From a virus, in the IMG/VR virus record IMGVR_UViG_3300028031_000009, positions 1 through 34,650 of that record: 34,650 nucleotides of DNA. One strand, given 5' to 3'. Both the position numbers and the translations under genes were made by a program. Below, piece by piece: positions 13,053 to 22,064 of the stretch (position 1 is the first letter of the stretch; the number at the start of each line of letters is the position of its first letter). The notes under the pieces are model-generated. The model saw only the letters and a list, made by a program, of their open reading frames with translations. It was not told the DNA's origin and did no database searches.

Positions 13053-15796
13053 GTTAATATCTCCAATCCTTGGTTAATAGCACTTATTCTTATATTATCT
13101 ATTAATGCCTCTAGAACTTTTTGAAGTTCAGGTGCAAGGTTTTCAGCTTTTATAATAATCTCTGATCCTCCACTATTTATAAGTTTAGTTCTAGCATTAA
13201 GATTGTCCACCTGGGCTTTGTTCAACTTTTTTTGTTCTTGAAGCTGTTCTCTAGCTTGCTTCTGGGAATCACGTATCCCTTTTTCCAATGTAAATTTATC
13301 AAATCCACTCAGGTTAGGATCGGATAATTGGGAAAAGAGGCTGGAAGTTAAATCATTTGCTGACTGAACACTAGAAGCGATGGTATCAAAAGCAGCAGTA
13401 ACTTTCTTAGCATCTGCTTCTATCTCGGCAACTCTTATTTCTGCAGTAAATTCAAACGCGGCAATACGTTCATTGGATGCTAGTTGTGCAAGTGTTTCCT
13501 CAAATCTAGCAGTATTATTTATGGCTAACTCTTGTTCCTTAGTTAACTGGCTAGTTTTTTCTTTTGTATTTTCTAAAGCGTTAGAAACTTTTTGAAGACC
13601 GTTCCCAACTTGTGTGTATACGGGTACTCCATTTACCAAATCTAGTGTATAGCCTCTAGCTATATCTCCTGCTCTTTCTTGGCTATCCGCTGTCTCGTCT
13701 ATAGTTGTTTTTATTTTGCTTATCGCCCCTGTTACAGGATCCACGGCAAAACCCAGCTCTTTCATTCCTTCTGAAAAACTATTTGTCTGGTCGGTTGCAG
13801 CTATTGAATTAGCTGCAACTTCTGCAACAATAGCATCATAATCCGTTAGGCTATCAACAGCACTGTCCACTACCTGAACAGATTTACCTGCTGAATCAGC
13901 AACACTACTTATCGTGGTGCCTATATCCTGAATTGCACTACCTGTTGTAGCGTTATCCCCTGAATGTAAAAGGTCAAATATTGCCCCGCCTAACGTTTGA
14001 CCTTCAATCCCTGTGAATTTCTGTATTAACGAATCCACACCATCCTTAGCACCAATTAAATCACCAAGGGCGAACCCAGCCGCGCCAGCCGCACCTAGTA
14101 GTCCTCCTTTTCCCAATAGCAGTATGAATTTACTTATGCTTGAGCTGGCAAGTGCTGACGATATAGCCGTTACTTCTAATTCTTTTGAAATACCACTCAA
14201 AACACCTACAACTAACGATCCAGCTATGATATTTATCGCACTTGCAAAAGTTTCTAGAGCCGCTGTGCCTGCAAGCAAGAATCCTTTAAATTTCTCAAAC
14301 ACTTGAGAAATACCACCTATATTCCCAGCTGTTTCTTTTTCTGCGTCACTTAGTTTATTGAATGCGTCGATAGCATTAAATATTTGATCTATAACAGGAT
14401 TCCAGGCCTGGACAACCCCCGTTATAAACCTGGTTAAACTATCTAGGCTATCAATAACAAACTGAATAGAATCGGTTAATTGACCGTTATCAGTTAAATC
14501 TATTCCTCCAGTTATTTTAGATATTTCGCTAAACAACGCTGAAAAAGAACTTATTACCCCGCTATAATCCACGTCATTTAGGGCTTTCGGCAACGCTTTG
14601 GCTATACCGTCTAGTAATGTACTAGCGTCTGAACCAAAACTCTCTATTGCAGAAATAACAGCGTTTAACCCTCCTTCAGAAACATCCTTCCCCAAGACAC
14701 TAAAAATATTTGATAGTGCTTTAGTGATACCACCATACTCATCGAGTAAATCTTCACCTGCACTAATTAAAGCAGCACGAACATTATTAGCTAAATTTTG
14801 ATTAAGGTTTGTAAAATTATCAACTAAGTTTGAGTATGCTGTTTCTACTTTACCGGAACTATCTGCCAATTCCAATAGGGCAGTATTGAAAGCACCTGTT
14901 GAATCCTTACCTAAAATTAAAGCTGCACTTACTGCTTCGACAGAACTGAATAGTTTATCTGTCCCTGCTTGTGTTCCTCCTGTAACCTCAGTTACTTTTT
15001 GAAGAACGGCCTGTAATCCATCTGCCTCTATAGTTGTTCCGCCTAAAGCTAAGGCTAGTTGTTTAGAAGGTGAAGACAACTCTCTAAAGAGTGCCTTTAG
15101 CTGGGTCATAACCTCAGCCGTTTTTATTCCGCTAACTGTTAATGCAGATACGGCAGCTAGTGATTCCTCTAGTGATACATTGGATGCGGATGCGGTTGCA
15201 GCTAAATTACCAAAATTATTTCCTAGCTCAGTCAGGTTGGTATCACCTAATTGCGCTGCAACAAACAAGGCATTAGAAACTCTTTCAGCTTCAGACGCCT
15301 CAAAACCATAGGCATTGAGCGTCCTAGTTAAGGCAGCGGTTGCAGTTGCTAAATCAGCAGATCCAGCGACGGCTAACTTTTGTGATATTGCAAGTGTGTC
15401 TGTAACTTCTGTCCACTTAGTCCCTGTGGAGATAGCTGTGAACGTAGCTTTGTTTATATCATTAATTGAAAAGACACTATCTTTAGAAAAAGATAAAATG
15501 TCATTTCCTAGTTTTTTAGACTGATCTGAAGTTGCATTAAATAACGCTCCAATCTCCCCTATTGAGGTTTGAAATTGTCCTGCCTCGTTAATGGAGAATC
15601 CAACTAATGCTGCACCAGCAGCAACTATACCTATTTCTAGAGAAACTAGAGAGTCAGTCAAATCGGCCAAGGGTTTAGTTACACCCGAAATATTTGTTAT
15701 CGCCCCTGACACATTTTTAGACACACTCGATATTGCTGTACCTGTGTTATCTATCGCACCAAATATTATTTCTATCGTTTTTTCAATATTAGCCAT
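13049..15796 (-). CDS. Tail tape measure protein, TP901-type (915 aa)
   Basis: Sets tail length and passes DNA through the tail. Residues about 75-250 carry the PhageMin_Tail/TP901 core (FQTSIGEIGALFNATSDQS, NDINKATFTAISTGTKW, AGSADLATATAALTRTLNAYG, LAATASASNVSLEESLAAVSAL). Hydrophobic stretches lie in the middle (about 510-600, GGLLGAAGAAGFALGDLIGA). The C-terminal part is helical and charged. It directly follows the chaperone pair, as in most siphophages. Using the usual relation of tape length to tail length, the tail is probably over 100 nm. There is no peptidase or lysozyme motif. Confidence 0.93.
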   Translation of the reverse strand: MANIEKTIEIIFGAIDNTGTAISSVSKNVSGAITNISGVTKPLADLTDSLVSLEIGIVAAGAALVGFSINEAGQFQTSIGEIGALFNATSDQSKKLGNDILSFSKDSVFSINDINKATFTAISTGTKWTEVTDTLAISQKLAVAGSADLATATAALTRTLNAYGFEASEAERVSNALFVAAQLGDTNLTELGNNFGNLAATASASNVSLEESLAAVSALTVSGIKTAEVMTQLKALFRELSSPSKQLALALGGTTIEADGLQAVLQKVTEVTGGTQAGTDKLFSSVEAVSAALILGKDSTGAFNTALLELADSSGKVETAYSNLVDNFTNLNQNLANNVRAALISAGEDLLDEYGGITKALSNIFSVLGKDVSEGGLNAVISAIESFGSDASTLLDGIAKALPKALNDVDYSGVISSFSALFSEISKITGGIDLTDNGQLTDSIQFVIDSLDSLTRFITGVVQAWNPVIDQIFNAIDAFNKLSDAEKETAGNIGGISQVFEKFKGFLLAGTAALETFASAINIIAGSLVVGVLSGISKELEVTAISSALASSSISKFILLLGKGGLLGAAGAAGFALGDLIGAKDGVDSLIQKFTGIEGQTLGGAIFDLLHSGDNATTGSAIQDIGTTISSVADSAGKSVQVVDSAVDSLTDYDAIVAEVAANSIAATDQTNSFSEGMKELGFAVDPVTGAISKIKTTIDETADSQERAGDIARGYTLDLVNGVPVYTQVGNGLQKVSNALENTKEKTSQLTKEQELAINNTARFEETLAQLASNERIAAFEFTAEIRVAEIEADAKKVTAAFDTIASSVQSANDLTSSLFSQLSDPNLSGFDKFTLEKGIRDSQKQAREQLQEQKKLNKAQVDNLNARTKLINSGGSEIIIKAENLAPELQKVLEALIDNIRISAINQGLEILT

Positions 15797-15797
15797 A

Positions 15798-16474
15798 TTA
15801 CTCAGTGCTCAGTTTTTTATTCTTGTAATATAGTTCCCATAATGCAACTTCTTCAGGTGACACACCTAGTTGCGGAAACTCAAGAGGTACGGCCTCAGAC
15901 AAAAACCTTCCACCTCCGCGACCATCTAACAAAGTCATCACATTGCGGAAATTTACATTTTGCCAGAGGCGTTCTACTTTTTTAAATCCATCCCTAAGCC
16001 AGTTAGCTTATTGATTGTATTTGTCAAAACATAAAACTCAACTGGAAAATTTTCAGCTAATTTTATAGCTACATCATGAGACATAACTGGATCAACCGAC
16101 CCATAGACAAGTTGTTCTAATCTTTTAGCTATATCAAGTGGGGTGTCCGTACCTATTCCTATCGCTTCCTTTATATCGTCAACATTACTTTTATTCGATA
16201 TAGCTTCAACTAGTGTAGATAGTGTTCTAGTTTTTTCAGTTACTGACATAACATTAGCTACTTCAGAACCAGTCAACCCTCTAACACACCAGTAGCAAAT
16301 AGAAGGTTCTATACCCGCCTTGATGAGGGCACTTTTCTCCTGACTACTGGCAGAAAACCATTTTCTATCCGTCTCAGATAAATCAAACCACTTATGCAAA
16401 GAGTTAACTTCAACCTCTTCAACTCTCTGTATAAATTGTTGTTTGATAAACTTTGTTTTGTTAAATCTCCCCAT
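15798..16474 (-). CDS. Tail assembly chaperone, -1 frameshift product (225 aa)
   Basis: A longer version of the 15974-16474 protein made by -1 slippage on TTTAAAAAAG (15977-15986). After residue 166 the reading enters the -1 frame at GTA and adds 59 residues (VERLWQNVNFRNVMTLLDGR to KKLSTE), with a stop at 15798-15800, two bases before the tape measure start. The layout matches the lambda G/GT pair: a short chaperone, a slippery site just before its stop, and the extended form directly upstream of the tape measure. The extension has no start of its own and would otherwise leave a 170-base gap. Confidence 0.85.
15974..16474 (-). CDS. Tail assembly chaperone, short form (166 aa)
   Basis: Lies between the tail tube gene and the tape measure, the position of G-type tail assembly chaperones, which hold the tape measure during tube polymerisation and are usually absent from virions. 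It is mostly helical (EISNKSNVDDIKEAIGIG, LAENFPVEFYVLTNTINKL) and ends MDLKK followed by TAG, right after the slippery sequence. The start abuts the tube gene stop (16474). Confidence 0.82.
   Translation of the reverse strand: MGRFNKTKFIKQQFIQRVEEVEVNSLHKWFDLSETDRKWFSASSQEKSALIKAGIEPSICYWCVRGLTGSEVANVMSVTEKTRTLSTLVEAISNKSNVDDIKEAIGIGTDTPLDIAKRLEQLVYGSVDPVMSHDVAIKLAENFPVEFYVLTNTINKLTGLGMDLKK
15977..15986 (-). promoter_or_regulatory. -1 ribosomal frameshift slippery site
   Basis: On the minus strand the codons are GAT TTA AAA AAG TAG. They contain two overlapping X-XXY-YYZ heptamers: T-TTA-AAA and A-AAA-AAG (the dnaX-type slip site). The zero-frame stop follows at once. Slippage opens the 59-codon extension of the tail chaperone. 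Confidence 0.85.
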
Positions 16475-17457
16475 TAAGACGCCCGCTCAATAGATTCAGC
16501 GTCTGCTGAGATAGTACAGGAAACTTTAGGATTATCAGAAGCATTAAATGTTCTAGCCAACCCTAGTTTACCTTGCGATAAAATATGAGGTGCTTTAGTT
16601 CTATCCTGCGAGTACTTAAAAAATAAGGTTTTATTTTTAAGCCCTATCAAGGTGTCTGTAATACCATCTTTTAAAATTGCAGTAAATGAACCCTGGCCAA
16701 GCGTCGTCGCAGATGTTCCGACCGTAGCCCCGTAAACCTGTTCAGATGTTACAGAATGCGAATTTTCAGCAGGAACAAAATCATTAGCAAAATTTTGTTC
16801 AGCAAAAATAGGATCGGCGTATGATGCGTAAACAGCTTTAGCTACTGAACCGGTATGTGACAAGGGTAAAGGAGTATTGAATGCAACAGTAGCATTAAAA
16901 TTATCCACTGTGAATACAGGAAAATCAGCTTTTTCTAAGTGCGTTCCAACAGTTTGAAAAATCTCTGTCATTGTAAATACACCTGCAACATTTGTTGTCG
17001 TTCTCACCTGTGCAATTTCAACACTACCAACTGGAATAAATGCCGGTCCTCCAGCAGCTCCACGGGTCTCAGATAGTGTTGCATTAGTGCTATCCACTCC
17101 CTTAATAACAGTCACCACACCAGAGCTATTGATAGTTATAGAGCTTATTGATGCAACATCTGTTGAAGCTCTTGTAACTGCAACATCTACACCAGCTGTG
17201 ACTGAGGTTACTACACCATTAAGATTCATCGTTAGTGCAGCTAAATCTATAACATTATTAGATCCAGATGCCGCGATTGAAGCAACACCACCAGTCAACA
17301 AGCCATTTGGTCTGATTACAGGGGCATTAATACCATCCTCCGAAAATAAGACCGCGTTGCTTGTAAATGTTTTTGCATCCCCCGAATCGGTTAACGTTTG
17401 TATTGGGTATGGTGTGACACCAGTTTCAATCTCTAATTTACTATTTTCATTTGACAT
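16474..17457 (-). CDS. Major tail (tube) protein (327 aa)
   Basis: Forms the tail tube. Its position between the tail terminator and the chaperone pair is diagnostic. It is beta-rich with Thr, Val, Ala and Ser, and has two low-complexity Val/Thr-rich parts (NGVVTSVTAGVDVAVTR, SSGVVTVIKGVDS) that look like an inserted surface domain. Then come VGSVEIAQVRTTTNVAG and the C-terminal tube-like end (LGLARTFNASDNPKVSCTISAD). Good ribosome site (GAGGA). The length is within the range for tube proteins with a decoration domain. Confidence 0.8.
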   Translation of the reverse strand: MSNENSKLEIETGVTPYPIQTLTDSGDAKTFTSNAVLFSEDGINAPVIRPNGLLTGGVASIAASGSNNVIDLAALTMNLNGVVTSVTAGVDVAVTRASTDVASISSITINSSGVVTVIKGVDSTNATLSETRGAAGGPAFIPVGSVEIAQVRTTTNVAGVFTMTEIFQTVGTHLEKADFPVFTVDNFNATVAFNTPLPLSHTGSVAKAVYASYADPIFAEQNFANDFVPAENSHSVTSEQVYGATVGTSATTLGQGSFTAILKDGITDTLIGLKNKTLFFKYSQDRTKAPHILSQGKLGLARTFNASDNPKVSCTISADAESIERAS

Positions 17458-17477
17458 ATTTATTCCTCATTTTTTTT

Positions 17478-17972
17478 TTAGTACTTGGTTATTGCTGAGA
17501 AGGTCCCAACAGTTATATTATATGATGCAGTTATCTCCACCAACACACCTACCCAGGATTGCTGACCCTCCACTATCATCGGTGTTATTGAGTCAATAGA
17601 TAGTTGTTCTATTAATCCTCCTAAAGCAGGAGATAGTGGATCTGTTACCTTTGGAAGTGCTGTACTCCGGAATAATGTAGTGATGATGTCGTTTCCTAAT
17701 TTTATAGCTAAATCAGTGAACGGGACATCTCTGGTAACTGAATATCCTTCTATCGTTATATTAAGCTCTCTATTTTCCATTCCATTTTGTTTTCCAGCCA
17801 AGGTGTCAGGCGTCGGCCAATAATTAATCGCAGGTAAATCACCAAATTTAAAGGGAGTTAATTTAGCTCTATGAATTGATGTTTTTTCAACATCAAACCT
17901 ATACCCATTTAAAATTCTTAGTCCTTCAAGACGTAGACCAATCTCATCTAATATCAATAATTGTGCATCCAT
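17478..17972 (-). CDS. Tail terminator-like protein (164 aa)
   Basis: Directly upstream of the tube gene, after the HK97-gp10-like gene: the usual place of the tail terminator (gpU-like) that caps the tail and joins the head. Sequence features are the starting helix (LILDEIGLRLEGLRILNGYRF), a middle NRELNITIEGYSV strand, and the beta end VGVLVEITASYNITVG. Size and shape fit. Called mainly by order. Confidence 0.72.
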   Translation of the reverse strand: MDAQLLILDEIGLRLEGLRILNGYRFDVEKTSIHRAKLTPFKFGDLPAINYWPTPDTLAGKQNGMENRELNITIEGYSVTRDVPFTDLAIKLGNDIITTLFRSTALPKVTDPLSPALGGLIEQLSIDSITPMIVEGQQSWVGVLVEITASYNITVGTFSAITKY

Positions 17973-18553
17973 TATAATCCCTCAAGTAGAATATTATTTA
18001 GGTTAGATAGCAACGTTGGCACTTCTTCCTCCGCCGATTTAATCATATTTAATCTAGGTTTTATGGTAACTTGTTTAACTAAAACAAACATTGGAATATT
18101 TTCACCACTCATTACAATATAATTTCCCTTTTTACTTTTTATAATATACCCACCCGCCGAGAATACAGATCTAGCATTTTGTCTAAGAACCCCCGCTGCC
18201 GTTTTATTTGCAGACAGTGGGATATTTAGATATGGACCACCTGGTACACCTAAATATTTATTTTTAGCCCGTACAACTCCACCCTTTTCCTGTATCGGGG
18301 CATAAATTACATTTGTTGATACACTTCCTACTAATGTTTGTATCCGGTCCCCTTTAACAACAGGTATCAGGCTTCTTCTCAGCCTACCTGATCTATTTTT
18401 TAGCCCCCCTGAGTAACTACTTACTTTAGCATGGACAGAAAAAGTTGAGATACCTATTGTTTTTCTAGCAGATAAAAACAATTCCTCTGGAAGTTCCCTG
18501 AGAAGAGTTAAAACTTCTTCATTTCCTACTACTGTCGTTGTTATCTCAGCCAT
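17972..18553 (-). CDS. HK97-gp10-like head-tail / tail completion protein (193 aa)
   Basis: Early helix (VLTLLRELPEELFLSARKTI) followed by SGGLKNRSGRLRRSLIPV. This SGRLRRS signature is typical of HK97 gp10-type proteins. Then VIYAPIQEKGGVVRAKNK, the YAxxxExGG segment also seen in that family. It stands between the connector and the terminator as expected. No clear ribosome site, but the stop of the upstream gene is only three bases away, so coupling is likely. Confidence 0.78.
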   Translation of the reverse strand: MAEITTTVVGNEEVLTLLRELPEELFLSARKTIGISTFSVHAKVSSYSGGLKNRSGRLRRSLIPVVKGDRIQTLVGSVSTNVIYAPIQEKGGVVRAKNKYLGVPGGPYLNIPLSANKTAAGVLRQNARSVFSAGGYIIKSKKGNYIVMSGENIPMFVLVKQVTIKPRLNMIKSAEEEVPTLLSNLNNILLEGL

Positions 18554-18555
18554 GG

Positions 18556-19083
18556 TTAAAATACAGGAAATGGGTGGATATGTCCGTCTAGCAGTATTTT
18601 TACTTCTTTCAGAAGCCCTAGCTCAGGTTTAACTGTTGTTCCCCCATCAGTGCTTATGGTTTGAATACCAATAGAATCCTTATTTTGAAATTCATAAACC
18701 GTCTGTAATAATGCAGCCCGTTTTATTATTGAATTTACCGTTTCTAGCCCACCTGTATAGCTAATAGATAGTTCTACATCTTCAACATACTTATCAAGTT
18801 GGACACCGTATTGCTTTATCTTATAATCAGTCGTAGCAATCCCGTCTATTAAAATACTGCTTATTGTTTTAATCGGGATAGCATCTAACATAATCATTTT
18901 TGTCTTACAAAACACAAAAACGGTCTTCGAGTACTTATCCTCAGTTAGTATACGTCTAGTGTAACTCTCAACAGCTGAAACGACTGACTCTTGGATAAGT
19001 GTTAATTCAGGATAATCTAATTCTGTTTTACTTAAACCAAGATATAATTTTAATTCGTCAAAAGAAACAAGTTCAATAGCCAT
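18556..19083 (-). CDS. Head-tail connector, HK97 gp6-like (175 aa)
   Basis: VSFDELKLYLGLSKTELDYPEL, then VVSAVESYTRRILTED: the alpha-helical start of gp6-type adaptor proteins that form a ring under the portal. Later, IKRAALLQTVYEFQNKDSIG fits the same fold. Strong ribosome site (GAGGAG). In many HK97-like phages this gene follows the capsid gene closely; here the lysis and adhesin genes intervene. Confidence 0.75.
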   Translation of the reverse strand: MAIELVSFDELKLYLGLSKTELDYPELTLIQESVVSAVESYTRRILTEDKYSKTVFVFCKTKMIMLDAIPIKTISSILIDGIATTDYKIKQYGVQLDKYVEDVELSISYTGGLETVNSIIKRAALLQTVYEFQNKDSIGIQTISTDGGTTVKPELGLLKEVKILLDGHIHPFPVF

Positions 19084-19084
19084 G

Positions 19085-19762
19085 TTAACTCCTCAAATAA
19101 TTAGATATACCTAGGGCAATCATTTGGCACGCTTCTTTCATGCTATTGTCTATGTTATTTAGTTGAGATATAAAATCAGGTTCTAATATCAACGCGGGAC
19201 ACCGGGTATACTCTAGGAAATAATCTTTTCTTTCATCACCATCTTTGTCGCCAGGATAATCTTCAAACCCAGGTCTGTCCATTCTGTACCATCCTTCTTT
19301 TACACCTCGATCTCTCACTCCCATAGTTGGAGCATAGACCATATGTACTGATCTAGCGAACATTTTGCCTTTGATGGAGCCAGGACAATATAATGTTTCA
19401 ACTCCCCTTATATTGGGATTATAAGCACCGTTAAAATGGATTTCTAAACAAGCATCAGCATCCACTGAATTTATAAATCTAACCTTATCATCTAGTAGCC
19501 CAACAGGTGATACAGCACAATCTATACCCAACAATCCAAGTTGATTTTTTAACTCAAAAGTCCAAGGTTTTGAAACTTCATGCTCGTAAACCCCTTTATA
19601 ACCAGCACCGGGGCTTTTAGGATAATGAGCAATACTTAGTACGACAAATTTTCTGCTAATTTTTTTAACTTGTTCTATTTTTCTGACTTGTTTCACTTCT
19701 TGTATTTGTGTTTCATTTTCTTCGTCTTTAAATATATTAAATAAGTTTAAAAACCAATTCAT
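19085..19762 (-). CDS. N-acetylmuramoyl-L-alanine amidase, endolysin (225 aa)
   Basis: Amidase_3-type, zinc-dependent; cleaves the amide between MurNAc and the peptide stem. The probable zinc ligands and catalytic residues are His46 (SIAHYPKS), Glu62 (YEHEVS), His109 (LEIHFNG) and Glu194 (LILEPDFIS). The frame opens earlier, but ATG at 19762 has GGAG seven bases upstream. The first 37 residues (MNWFLNLFNIFKDEE, then a Lys/Gln-rich linker) form an amphipathic start, not a clear signal peptide. It ends the lysis group. The placement before the head-tail connector is unusual. Confidence 0.88.
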   Translation of the reverse strand: MNWFLNLFNIFKDEENETQIQEVKQVRKIEQVKKISRKFVVLSIAHYPKSPGAGYKGVYEHEVSKPWTFELKNQLGLLGIDCAVSPVGLLDDKVRFINSVDADACLEIHFNGAYNPNIRGVETLYCPGSIKGKMFARSVHMVYAPTMGVRDRGVKEGWYRMDRPGFEDYPGDKDGDERKDYFLEYTRCPALILEPDFISQLNNIDNSMKEACQMIALGISNYLRS

Positions 19763-19799
19763 AGTCATTCTCCAAAACAGATACAATTAAGCCAAACAT

Positions 19800-20000
19800 T
19801 CAGCCTACGACGTGCTTACCAACCTTGATGATAATTACCCTATACTTAAAATACTTAGATGGGAACTCACTACATTTTTCTATATTATGTGTTTTGATAC
19901 AATGATATATTTTACCATTGCACACCTCCCAATACTTAGTATCAGCTGCAAGGCTATTTGTAGATTGAATTAAAAACAAAAATAATAATATTTTGTTCAT
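19800..20000 (-). CDS. Small secreted protein (66 aa)
   Basis: The N-terminal signal peptide (MNKILLFLFLIQSTNSLAA) ends in a typical SLAA cleavage site. The mature part has KYWEVCNGKIYHC and KCSEFPSKYF, so three cysteines that could form disulfides in the periplasm. It resembles the 30220-30405 product. It overlaps the lipoprotein gene by 4 bases (ATGA) and lies in the lysis group, so it may assist lysis at the envelope (inference). Confidence 0.7.
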   Translation of the reverse strand: MNKILLFLFLIQSTNSLAADTKYWEVCNGKIYHCIKTHNIEKCSEFPSKYFKYRVIIIKVGKHVVG

Positions 20001-20230
20001 GAGTCACCTCTAATTTCTGAATCAGTTATACCGACACAAATCCCCCCTTCTGGATACCCAGGGAGTTTTGTCTGTATAACCTTTATGGCTATCTTTTTTG
20101 TGATAGAATCACTAGTTTTGGAGCAATATTTCACACGTTCCTTATGTATCGTATCTACTTGGGCTTCGCAACCAAGTAGAAGCCCAAGGGTAATCAGTAT
20201 ATTTACAAATATAAAACATCTAAAAAACAT
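19997..20230 (-). CDS. Small lipoprotein, possible o-spanin-like (77 aa)
   Basis: Signal sequence with lipobox LLLGC (Cys21). The mature part of about 57 residues has QVDTIHKERVKYC and a GYPEGGICVG end. A small outer-membrane lipoprotein next to an amidase suggests a Rz1-type outer-membrane spanin, but it lacks the usual Pro richness and no clear inner-membrane partner is nested with it. The strong AAGGAG ribosome site supports the start. Confidence 0.65.
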   Translation of the reverse strand: MFFRCFIFVNILITLGLLLGCEAQVDTIHKERVKYCSKTSDSITKKIAIKVIQTKLPGYPEGGICVGITDSEIRGDS

Positions 20231-20233
20231 AAT

Positions 20234-20617
20234 TTAATCTCCTTTGTAAGTCAACACACCCATTAAAATACCAGTAACAGCTGTTAATGTAAACCATATT
20301 AGTTTAACACTACTTTTATCAACTTTAGCTTCTAAAATCTTTTTAATCGAAACAATTTCATTATCTACTCGTATTTTCACTGAAGAAAATTCTTTATTAT
20401 CAACTAGCCTGTCAAAAACTGTATCATATATTTCAGCTTTTAATTTTAACATCTTTAATTCAGTAGCAGCGTGTAACTCCGTGACATGATTATTATTCGC
20501 GTGTATCTCATCTTTTATTTCCCTTAGCAGAGAAAGGGTCATTTTAAAATTTGAGTATTCTCGCTGGCTTAATTTTTCAAGTTCTCTTTTTGTTGTGTCC
20601 ATAGAATCGTGCATCAT
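20234..20617 (-). CDS. Coiled-coil protein with C-terminal membrane anchor, holin-like (127 aa)
   Basis: Residues about 8-100 are charged helix. Residues about 104-123 (VKLIWFTLTAVTGILMGVL) form a single membrane segment with a short tail. This N-helix plus C-terminal anchor layout is like XhlA-type lysis proteins. Standing just before the lipoprotein and the amidase, it could be a holin or an inner-membrane lysis factor. The alternative is a spanin-like membrane partner. The start has AGGA upstream. Confidence 0.6.
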   Translation of the reverse strand: MMHDSMDTTKRELEKLSQREYSNFKMTLSLLREIKDEIHANNNHVTELHAATELKMLKLKAEIYDTVFDRLVDNKEFSSVKIRVDNEIVSIKKILEAKVDKSSVKLIWFTLTAVTGILMGVLTYKGD

Positions 20618-21336
20618 AATCCTTTTATTACATCAATAATTTCTACTACGGTTATTAAATCAAAAACAACGTCAGGCACTAAAACAAGAATATCACGTAT
20701 TACCAGTACATGTATATTTTGATTCGTATTTATATTTGATAACGAATTCTTTTTAGATATTACTTTAGACACACTATCTGAGGAGGTTAAAAGTATAACG
20801 GTACTTACATTTTTAACCCCTAATATATCCAACAACTCCGATCCAGTTTGTGTGTGCGAGGTGCTTATTCTTCCTACTATACCTGACAATAGAAACGAAT
20901 TGCCAGATGTAATCAAGGTCACATTAGCAGTTGCGCCGAGTGAATATAAAAAATGAATTTCGCTTGAACCGATATTTAACTGTATACTTCCGAGAACTGT
21001 GATTTTACCGCTTATGGTAATATCTGACACTTGGTCAATGTCACTAATGGAGACAGACCTTTTAACACTGGTAATATTAGTAACACTCAGTTGAGAAAAC
21101 CCTAAATCACTTTTCCCTCCTTTAATTCCATTTTGTAATAAGCTATTTATTACAAAACATAGTATACTAGATAGTGTGATCTTCAATCCTTGCATAGTCA
21201 GGGTATTATTAGTATTTGCAGATGATGTCGATTTATTACTCTTGACTCCCTGTATAATAGAACTATTAGCAATAGACAATGATACGTTTGAAGAAACACC
21301 ACCAGTTGCACTGTTTAGCCTTATTCTGCTGATCAT
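20614..21336 (-). CDS. Beta-repeat protein, probably virion surface (240 aa)
   Basis: Rich in Ser, Ile, Val, Asn and Thr, with repeating short strands (SLSIANSSIIQGV, TLTMQGLKITLSSIL, SVSISDIDQVSDITISGKITV, NVTLITSGNSFLLSGI). This looks like a stacked beta structure similar in style to the 11541-12302 product. There is no enzyme motif. It overlaps the LamG-like gene by 4 bases and is probably part of the same surface assembly. No family recognised. Confidence 0.6.
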   Translation of the reverse strand: MISRIRLNSATGGVSSNVSLSIANSSIIQGVKSNKSTSSANTNNTLTMQGLKITLSSILCFVINSLLQNGIKGGKSDLGFSQLSVTNITSVKRSVSISDIDQVSDITISGKITVLGSIQLNIGSSEIHFLYSLGATANVTLITSGNSFLLSGIVGRISTSHTQTGSELLDILGVKNVSTVILLTSSDSVSKVISKKNSLSNINTNQNIHVLVIRDILVLVPDVVFDLITVVEIIDVIKGL

Positions 21337-22064
21337 GACGGGATTAAGAACTGATAAGGGGTTTTTGTTAGCATAATTGCTTTTTGAGGCGCAATATGTT
21401 CATGGGAAATAAAACAACTCTCAACGCCCATTATTGATGGATCTATATCGGTTGTTCCTGCACCCAATACATGAAAATTGCTTCCATGCCGATTATATAT
21501 TTCTTCTGAGTTTGTGATAGTGATTTTTAATTCACCGTTTACGTATAATCCACAAAGGCCAGCTGAATTTCTAGTTATTAAAACGTTTAGCCAGTCATCT
21601 TGTGCATACTCATAGCTGCCTGGGTCCATTAGTAATAATCCAATAGCCCCTATTATTTTAAATAGGCCACCATTATTAACCCTGGAATATAAGAGGAAAT
21701 AATTGGCTGTTCTTTTTGTGGCATTTGTAAATATGGTGCTATTTGTACCGTTGACAGGCGTTGTCAACAATTTAAACCGAATAAAATAACTAAAATTACT
21801 AAAAGACGGCCATAGTGCATCATCCCCGCTTTCATCTAGGCTCATAGCACGGGCTACACCATCAGTAATAAGATCCCCCCCCTTGACTAAACCGCTTGAT
21901 GTCAAAGTAGACTTAACGCCAGAAACGCTATTAGCTTTGTTGAAATTAATCCAAGAACCTTTCATTTTTGGAAAGTCCCACCTAACATTTCCCACAGGTT
22001 TGCGCTCTGGATAATATAGTTCCAAGGTTTCATGTTTTCTATCAGGCAGGATAATGTCAGGCAT
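21333..22064 (-). CDS. LamG / concanavalin-like lectin-domain protein (243 aa)
   Basis: Residues about 65-235 match the shape of a LamG-type jelly-roll domain: ALWPSFSNFSYFIRFKLLT, then TANYFLLYSRVNNGGLFKI, then DDWLNVLITRNSAGLCGLYVNGEL. Such domains bind sugars in phage adhesins and decoration proteins. The N-terminal part (PDRKHETLELYYPERKPVGNV) may attach it to the particle. Its place downstream of the capsid genes suggests a head-surface or tail-adsorption role. Confidence 0.75.
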   Translation of the reverse strand: MPDIILPDRKHETLELYYPERKPVGNVRWDFPKMKGSWINFNKANSVSGVKSTLTSSGLVKGGDLITDGVARAMSLDESGDDALWPSFSNFSYFIRFKLLTTPVNGTNSTIFTNATKRTANYFLLYSRVNNGGLFKIIGAIGLLLMDPGSYEYAQDDWLNVLITRNSAGLCGLYVNGELKITITNSEEIYNRHGSNFHVLGAGTTDIDPSIMGVESCFISHEHIAPQKAIMLTKTPYQFLIPS

